A DNA stretch of 64,000 nucleotides from contig NC_092591.1 in the NCBI RefSeq assembly GCF_047663525.1, positions 28,367,001-28,431,000 of the forward strand. The letters run 5' to 3'. Made by a program: the position numbers and the translations under genes. The stretch is from Anas platyrhynchos. Taxonomy: Eukaryota > Chordata > Aves > Anseriformes > Anatidae. Below are positions 60,001-64,000 of the stretch, piece by piece. Under the pieces are notes generated by a model, which was not told where the DNA came from, did not search any database, and saw nothing but the letters and a program-made list of their open reading frames with translations. Numbering within the stretch: the stretch's first letter is position 1; each line of letters starts with the position of its first letter.

Positions 60001-60660
60001 TCCACGGTCTAGCTCTGGAGCCAAGGATTATTAAAGCACTCAGTCACAGAGTCTCCCTTTAGGCAGGTTGTTCTTGAGGCTTCTTCTCAATTTTAATTTC
60101 AGGAAAGATACATCCAGCAGACAGCCGGTTTTGAAGCACAAGCCTCTTCTGGAAGGCATCTGTGAAGCTGCTATTGTCACCTTCAGTGCTGTATTATGTC
60201 CCCTCTTTTCATAGGGGGAGAAAAAAACAATCTGCAAGCCCGTCACCTGTAAGAGCTGTTCCCCGTGATGCCATGCCACTGCTCCAGGACTGCAGAAAGG
60301 CAAGTTAAGGGGAAACGAAGATCAGTTGGGTGATTTTCATGCTGCACAAGACCAGAAGTCACCTGGGCCTGAGGGTCTGTAGCTGTGAGCCCATGGGGCT
60401 GCAGTGCAGGGGAGGAGAGCCAAAACGTGCATGCACAGGGTGGTGGGGTGCTTCTGAAGCAGGGGTCGTATCTACATATCTGCAAATAACATTTCCCTAA
60501 CCTTTTTCCCAATAAATAATTTATGCTTTTTTTTTTTTTTCCCCTCTAAGAACTTGACTCTGAGCTGCATGGCAAGCCATTTTTCTGCCTGTTTTTCCTC
60601 GTTTCCCACCTAACTGCATGGCTGCATTTGTGGGCTGCCAGCAGTTTGCTCTGGGCAGGA
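57061..60660. other. Intergenic between ASCL2 and TSPAN32
   Basis: Moderately GC-rich, with a GATA/RUNX/ETS cluster at about 58,990-59,090. The 347-codon minus frame (58821-59864) and the 177-codon plus frame (59395-59928) overlap on opposite strands and have no family resemblance. No further gene is supported. Confidence 0.65.
58994..59089. promoter_or_regulatory. Candidate haematopoietic enhancer (GATA/RUNX/ETS/E-box cluster)
   Basis: Within 96 bp: ETS-type CTTCCTG (58,994-59,000) and AGGAAG (59,029-59,034); GATA sites TGATAA (59,010-59,015), AGATAAG (59,020-59,026) and CGATAAG (59,083-59,089); RUNX sites TGTGGT (59,048-59,053) and TGTGGTTT (59,058-59,065); E-box CACCTG (59,054-59,059). 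It lies 1.7 kb upstream of TSPAN32, a blood-cell tetraspanin. The motifs are observed; activity is inferred. Confidence 0.45.
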
Positions 60661-60688
60661 TTTAACAGGGGAGAAGGAAGAGGTGGGG

Positions 60689-60702
60689 ACTACACTTCCC
60701 AA
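60689..60702 (+). promoter_or_regulatory. TSPAN32: ACTACA-TTCCC core-promoter motif upstream of TSPAN32
   Basis: ACTACACTTCCCAA matches the vertebrate promoter motif ACTACANTTCCCA bound by THAP11/ZNF143, about 90 nt before the start codon. A GGAGAAGGAAGAGG ETS-like stretch lies just upstream. It probably marks the TSPAN32 promoter. Confidence 0.5.
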
Positions 60703-60790
60703 GAGGCTCCACTGTGGCCGTGCCTCCCTTCGGTGGCTTTATCAAGAGCTGGAGGGACCAACAGCCAGCTCTCCCTGGGGACAAGCAGCA

Positions 60791-60856
60791 ATGGGGCCGA
60801 GGTGTGGGATGAGGACCGCCAAGTGCCAGCTGATGGCCACCAGCCTCTGCATCATG
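60791..60856 (+). CDS. TSPAN32: TSPAN32 coding exon 1
   Basis: This 66-nt exon encodes MGPRCGMRTAKCQLMATSLC then IM, with donor ATG|GTAAGC (phase 0). The start has G at -3 and G at +4. The mammalian proteins begin MGP and share the AKCQ motif, which supports this ATG over the internal ATG six codons later. Confidence 0.9.
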
Positions 60857-63310
60857 GTAAGCAAGCAACTTTGGGGGCAGAGGATGGGATCTCTGAAAAA
60901 TTGGGGTGAGGAGAACAACTACTTTCACCAGCCCTGCTCAGAAAGGGTCAGCTTTTCCCACGTTCTGTTTTTTGGGTGTGGAGGGGCAAGCAAAGCAAAC
61001 TGCCTGAGTTATCATTGCGCCCTGCACAGTTATCGTGGGCCACCAGCATCACCACCCCGCAGCTGATAGACTTCTGGTTTCTCAGGGCTGCCGCAGCTGC
61101 TTCACAACTGGAAGAGGAAAGGAAAGCAGCATGGGTGGCTTTCGGCAAAAAATAAAGATGTTCGCTCCTCTCTTTTGGGGTTTAAAAGAGAGTCCTGGTG
61201 TAATTTCACTCGTTTCTGGGAGGTGGTCACCAGGAGATGGGATGGGTGAGGATGTGCAACTGCAGGGCTTTGGTGGAAGCATGTGTGATGGTGTTCCCTC
61301 CGTGGACCCACAGACCTGCCCCACAAAGAAAACACAATTCTAGGGATCCTTTTTAACAGCTTTTTGAAGCAAATTCAAGAAGCACTTCTTGACGTCACAA
61401 GTAGTTCAGGGGAAAACACACCACTGTTAGAGCTGGTGGGAAGCCATGGGCACTTGGGAATGCTTCTATTGGATGCTTCTGAGTTGTGAAGGCTCACTGC
61501 ATTTACACCTCATGGACATTTTCAAGCTTCAGAAGAAAACAGAATTAGGTTCTGTAGTTAGTTCAAAAAGTGTTGGTGGCTTGGAAAGAGTGTAATTAAA
61601 GGGCAATACCTTATTTCAGTCCACGCCTGAAATTCCAAGTTTGTCAAAATTTCTTTTTGGGACTTGTGGCTGTACATTGCTCATTCTTCCAAATGACCTA
61701 AGGTGTCAAAGGAGGATTGCTACCAAACACGTTCAGAGGAGATGCTACCATGCAGCTGCCATGGGTGGCTAGAATCACGTTACTGCTGTGTTGGAGGATT
61801 CCTTGGGCTGGTGTTTCTCAGAAATCTGAGCTAGCTGGTGTTGCACTAAGCATTTTGCTGGGCGTGGATTGAGATACGCAATAACGCACAGCATGAGGAA
61901 ATCGTAGGTGCTGTAAATTAGGTTATTTGTAAGCAGAAAATGCTATGGTTTGGAGGAACTTAGCTTCTGAAACTATAGTATCATTTTAGTATATATGTGT
62001 CTAGGATTTGTCCTGCTATGTGCATTTTGGGGTCTGTTCAGTGCTGTCCTTCATGGCTGTTTGGATGTCGAGGCTGTCTGCCTGTGGATATGACTCAGGA
62101 GCATCCAGACACATTTTGTACACTCAGCAGGACCTGCCGCTGTGTAAAACCCTTCCTCCAAACCTTCCTTTGCAGCTGCTGGGGCTGTCCATCGCCACGC
62201 TGAGCACAGTCACCCACTACGGGCTGCGTTTCACCATCATCAGCAACATCTCCCCCGAGAGCAACTCCTACCGGGTCATCCACCACGCAGGTACGTCATG
62301 GTTGCGCCCCAGTGAGACCTCTGGGGAAGGCAGGATCTGGGGCCTGGAGGATGCTCTAGTGCTAAAGGAGTCCTGCAGGCACTGTTTTTCCCACTGTTTT
62401 TGGACCCACACTGCATCTTTCCATCTTTACCCTGTGCTGCAGAGCAAGCCCAGGGGCAGCTCAGCCAGATGTAGGTGGACCTAAAGGTGTGGTGGGACTG
62501 GAGGTGCCAAGGGAGCATGGGGAGAGGGGCTGCTACAGGGATTGAGGTTGAATATGGTTAAAAATGATGCTGGGAGGAGAATAGGAGAGGAGAAATGAGT
62601 GGCAAAACCTTTTCTTGGGGGAAAAATGTTTTCGTTTCTTTTCCCTGGTTTAATTTGGACCCTGGAAGGTACCAAGGTCATAGGGAAAGACTAAATGAAG
62701 GAGAAATACAAACTGAGTCTTGGATACAAGACCAGAGCAAAGAGATGAGAACAGCCCGATACTTCATGCTTAGCCCTGAGCCAGGGCTGCAAAGCACTTG
62801 GGTACCGGCTGTGGCCCTGCCTTGGCCGGGAGGAAACCAGCGGGCGAGTGGTGCAGGAGATTAGCGGTGCGCCAAGCCCCGATAGCGGCCGCGGGGCATC
62901 TGCTGCTCTTCAGCATCCCCAATTTGGGGGCATCTTTATCAGAGGGCTGAAGTAATTGTCAGCTTATGGGCGTCCTCCCAGGGTGCCTGGCTCTGCTGGA
63001 GCTGGGGTTGCTGCTCAGAGGCATGCAAGATGAGCAAAGCAACTGGGAAATGATGAGTAAGTTATAAAGCATTCGAGTTCTGCAAATTGGTCTTCTTACA
63101 CCACCTCCCCAAAATGCAGTTTTTGTCCTCTCCCCAGGCAAAAGCATTTTGCCATTAGTCCCCTCGAAGTCTTGGTGTCTGACCACAGATCCCATGTCCG
63201 GCTTCCTTCCAGCTTTCTACGTTGGCATCTGCCTTAGCATGACCCTGATCCTCGCAGCCCTGCTGAGCTCGGCCGCCACAGTACGGGAGTCACAGTGCCT
63301 CACAGCAACG
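60791..63310 (+). CDS. TSPAN32: Tetraspanin 32, 5' part (coding exons 1-3), partial at right edge
   Basis: TSPAN32 (PHEMX/TSSC6) is a four-pass membrane protein of leukocytes and platelets; in mammals it modulates T-cell proliferation and platelet integrin signalling. Exons 60791-60856, 62176-62290 and 63213-63310 join in frame (phases 0, 1, 0) to give 93 residues. Visible are the cytosolic N-terminus MGPRCGMRTAKCQ, TM1 (LMATSLCIMLLGLSIATLST), the small extracellular loop with an N-glycosylation sequon in SNISPES, and TM2 (FYVGICLSMTLILAALLSSA) followed by ATVRESQ. The last motif and the AKCQ/LLGLS blocks match mammalian TSPAN32 closely. The large extracellular loop (CCG), TM3 and TM4 must lie to the right. 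It is divergently oriented from ASCL2. Confidence 0.93.
60857..62175 (+). other. TSPAN32: TSPAN32 intron 1
   Basis: Unique sequence of 1.3 kb with no recognisable repeat or extra exon. Confidence 0.85.
62176..62290 (+). CDS. TSPAN32: TSPAN32 coding exon 2
   Basis: The acceptor is CTTCCTTTGCAG and the donor GCAG|GTACGT. The 115 nt encode LLGLSIATLSTVTHYGLRFT, IISNISPESNSYRVIHHA and one base of the next codon (phase 1). This covers the end of TM1 and the small extracellular loop with one N-X-S sequon. Confidence 0.93.
62291..63212 (+). other. TSPAN32: TSPAN32 intron 2
   Basis: Unique sequence of 0.9 kb. Nothing else is recognised in it. Confidence 0.85.
63213..63310 (+). CDS. TSPAN32: TSPAN32 coding exon 3
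   Basis: The acceptor is GGCTTCCTTCCAG and the donor ACG|GTGCGT. With the carried-over G it encodes AFYVGICLSMTLILAALLSS then AATVRESQCLTAT (TM2 and the short inner loop). The following intron is phase 0. No fourth exon was recognised before position 64,000. Confidence 0.92.
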
Positions 63311-64000
63311 GTGCGTATCCCTCCCGAGGGGCTGGCTGGGAGTGGGTGGCGTGCAGGCACTCGCATCTTCAACCTGCTGCATGCACACAGGGGTAGGACA
63401 TCCCATTACACCACTCTGTGCTGCAAGGGGATGTTTTTTATAATGCGCAGCCTGGCCTGATCCCTTGGGGCTCCTCCAGCTGAGGATTGCATCTTTATGC
63501 ACCTTGTTGTTTGTTTTTGGTGATGGTGGTGGGGTTTTCTTGTTTTGTTTTGTTTTGTTTTCCAAAGTAATTGCAGTTATGATGCACTTTTTGAGCAGCG
63601 TTTGAGCCTGGACTGTATCAACATTAATAAACTGAACTGCAAGCTCTGCTTTGCAGGAAGCCATGCGATTTCGTTAAGTTCTGGGGAGAAAAGCTCCCAT
63701 TTTGGCTCATCGGTGCCTAGGGGCTGGGGTGACACGCTTCCCACGAGGCTGGTATTTAAACACGTGCTTTCTCTAGGCTCCTGCTGGCTTTGCCCCTGCA
63801 CCTTCACTTCGGCTCCTGCCGGCTCCAGGCCCCTCTTGGCCGCTGGGGGGGGCCGGGGAGCTGGCGCTGGGCAAGGCACAGCCGTGCCTGGGTAGCAGCC
63901 GAGAGCCTTGGGAATAGTCGAGGAGCCCAGGGCAGCCAGTTTATCCTCTGGGATTTCTCCTGGCTTTGGGACAGGACTGGAAAGGTCCGCTTGTCCTCCC
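63311..64000 (+). other. TSPAN32: TSPAN32 intron 3 (incomplete)
   Basis: Runs to the right edge. It contains a short (TTTTG)n tract at about 63,537-63,560. No exon 4 match was found. Confidence 0.75.

Noticed and set aside
62095-62286. Minus-strand frame opposite TSPAN32 exon 2
   Set aside because: Shadow of the real exon on the other strand.

Overview
The window is vertebrate nuclear DNA, almost certainly avian. It is intron-rich with long gene-free stretches, short spliced exons, CR1 LINE fragments (the dominant bird/reptile retroposon), mono- to trinucleotide microsatellites and a sharply bounded CpG-rich promoter. Three genes can be recognised by translation and splice signals, in the order TH (minus strand, left), ASCL2 (minus, right of centre) and TSPAN32 (plus, right edge). 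This matches the conserved vertebrate TH-ASCL2-TSPAN32-CD81 neighbourhood, which in placental mammals lies in the imprinted 11p15.5 cluster.

Region 1 (1-9,130) is the 5' half of tyrosine hydroxylase. Coding exons 1-5 (residues 1-208 plus two bases of the next codon) and a textbook CRE-TATA proximal promoter are present; exon 6 onward lies beyond the left edge. The introns carry an ancient CR1 copy, a younger CR1 copy, several long G homopolymers, a perfect 20-bp tandem duplication and, in intron 2, a near-consensus RE1/NRSE (REST) site on the sense strand.

Region 2 (9,131-54,640) is about 45 kb with no gene that I can support. It holds four CR1 fragments, trinucleotide and AC/AT microsatellites, A- and G-homopolymers, a small CpG-rich patch near 21.6 kb and several unique AT- or motif-rich blocks that may be conserved regulatory DNA. 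Long open frames in this region run through homopolymers or microsatellites and are treated as chance.

Region 3 (54,640-57,100) is ASCL2 (achaete-scute bHLH factor, 169 aa), with the whole coding sequence in one exon and a probable 3'UTR intron. Two oddities stand out: a 35-bp inverted repeat (34 of 35 pairs) with a 2-nt loop inside the coding sequence, and a roughly 330-bp degenerate minisatellite of about 11-nt units with octamer motifs just 5' of the start codon.

Region 4 (57,100-64,000) contains a GATA/RUNX/ETS/E-box cluster, a promoter-type ACTACA-TTCCC element and exons 1-3 of TSPAN32, a haematopoietic tetraspanin that continues past the right edge. The three genes belong to different programmes (catecholamine synthesis, bHLH cell-fate control, leukocyte membrane organisation), so the interest lies in how each is regulated within one shared interval. 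I found no new multi-gene system here.
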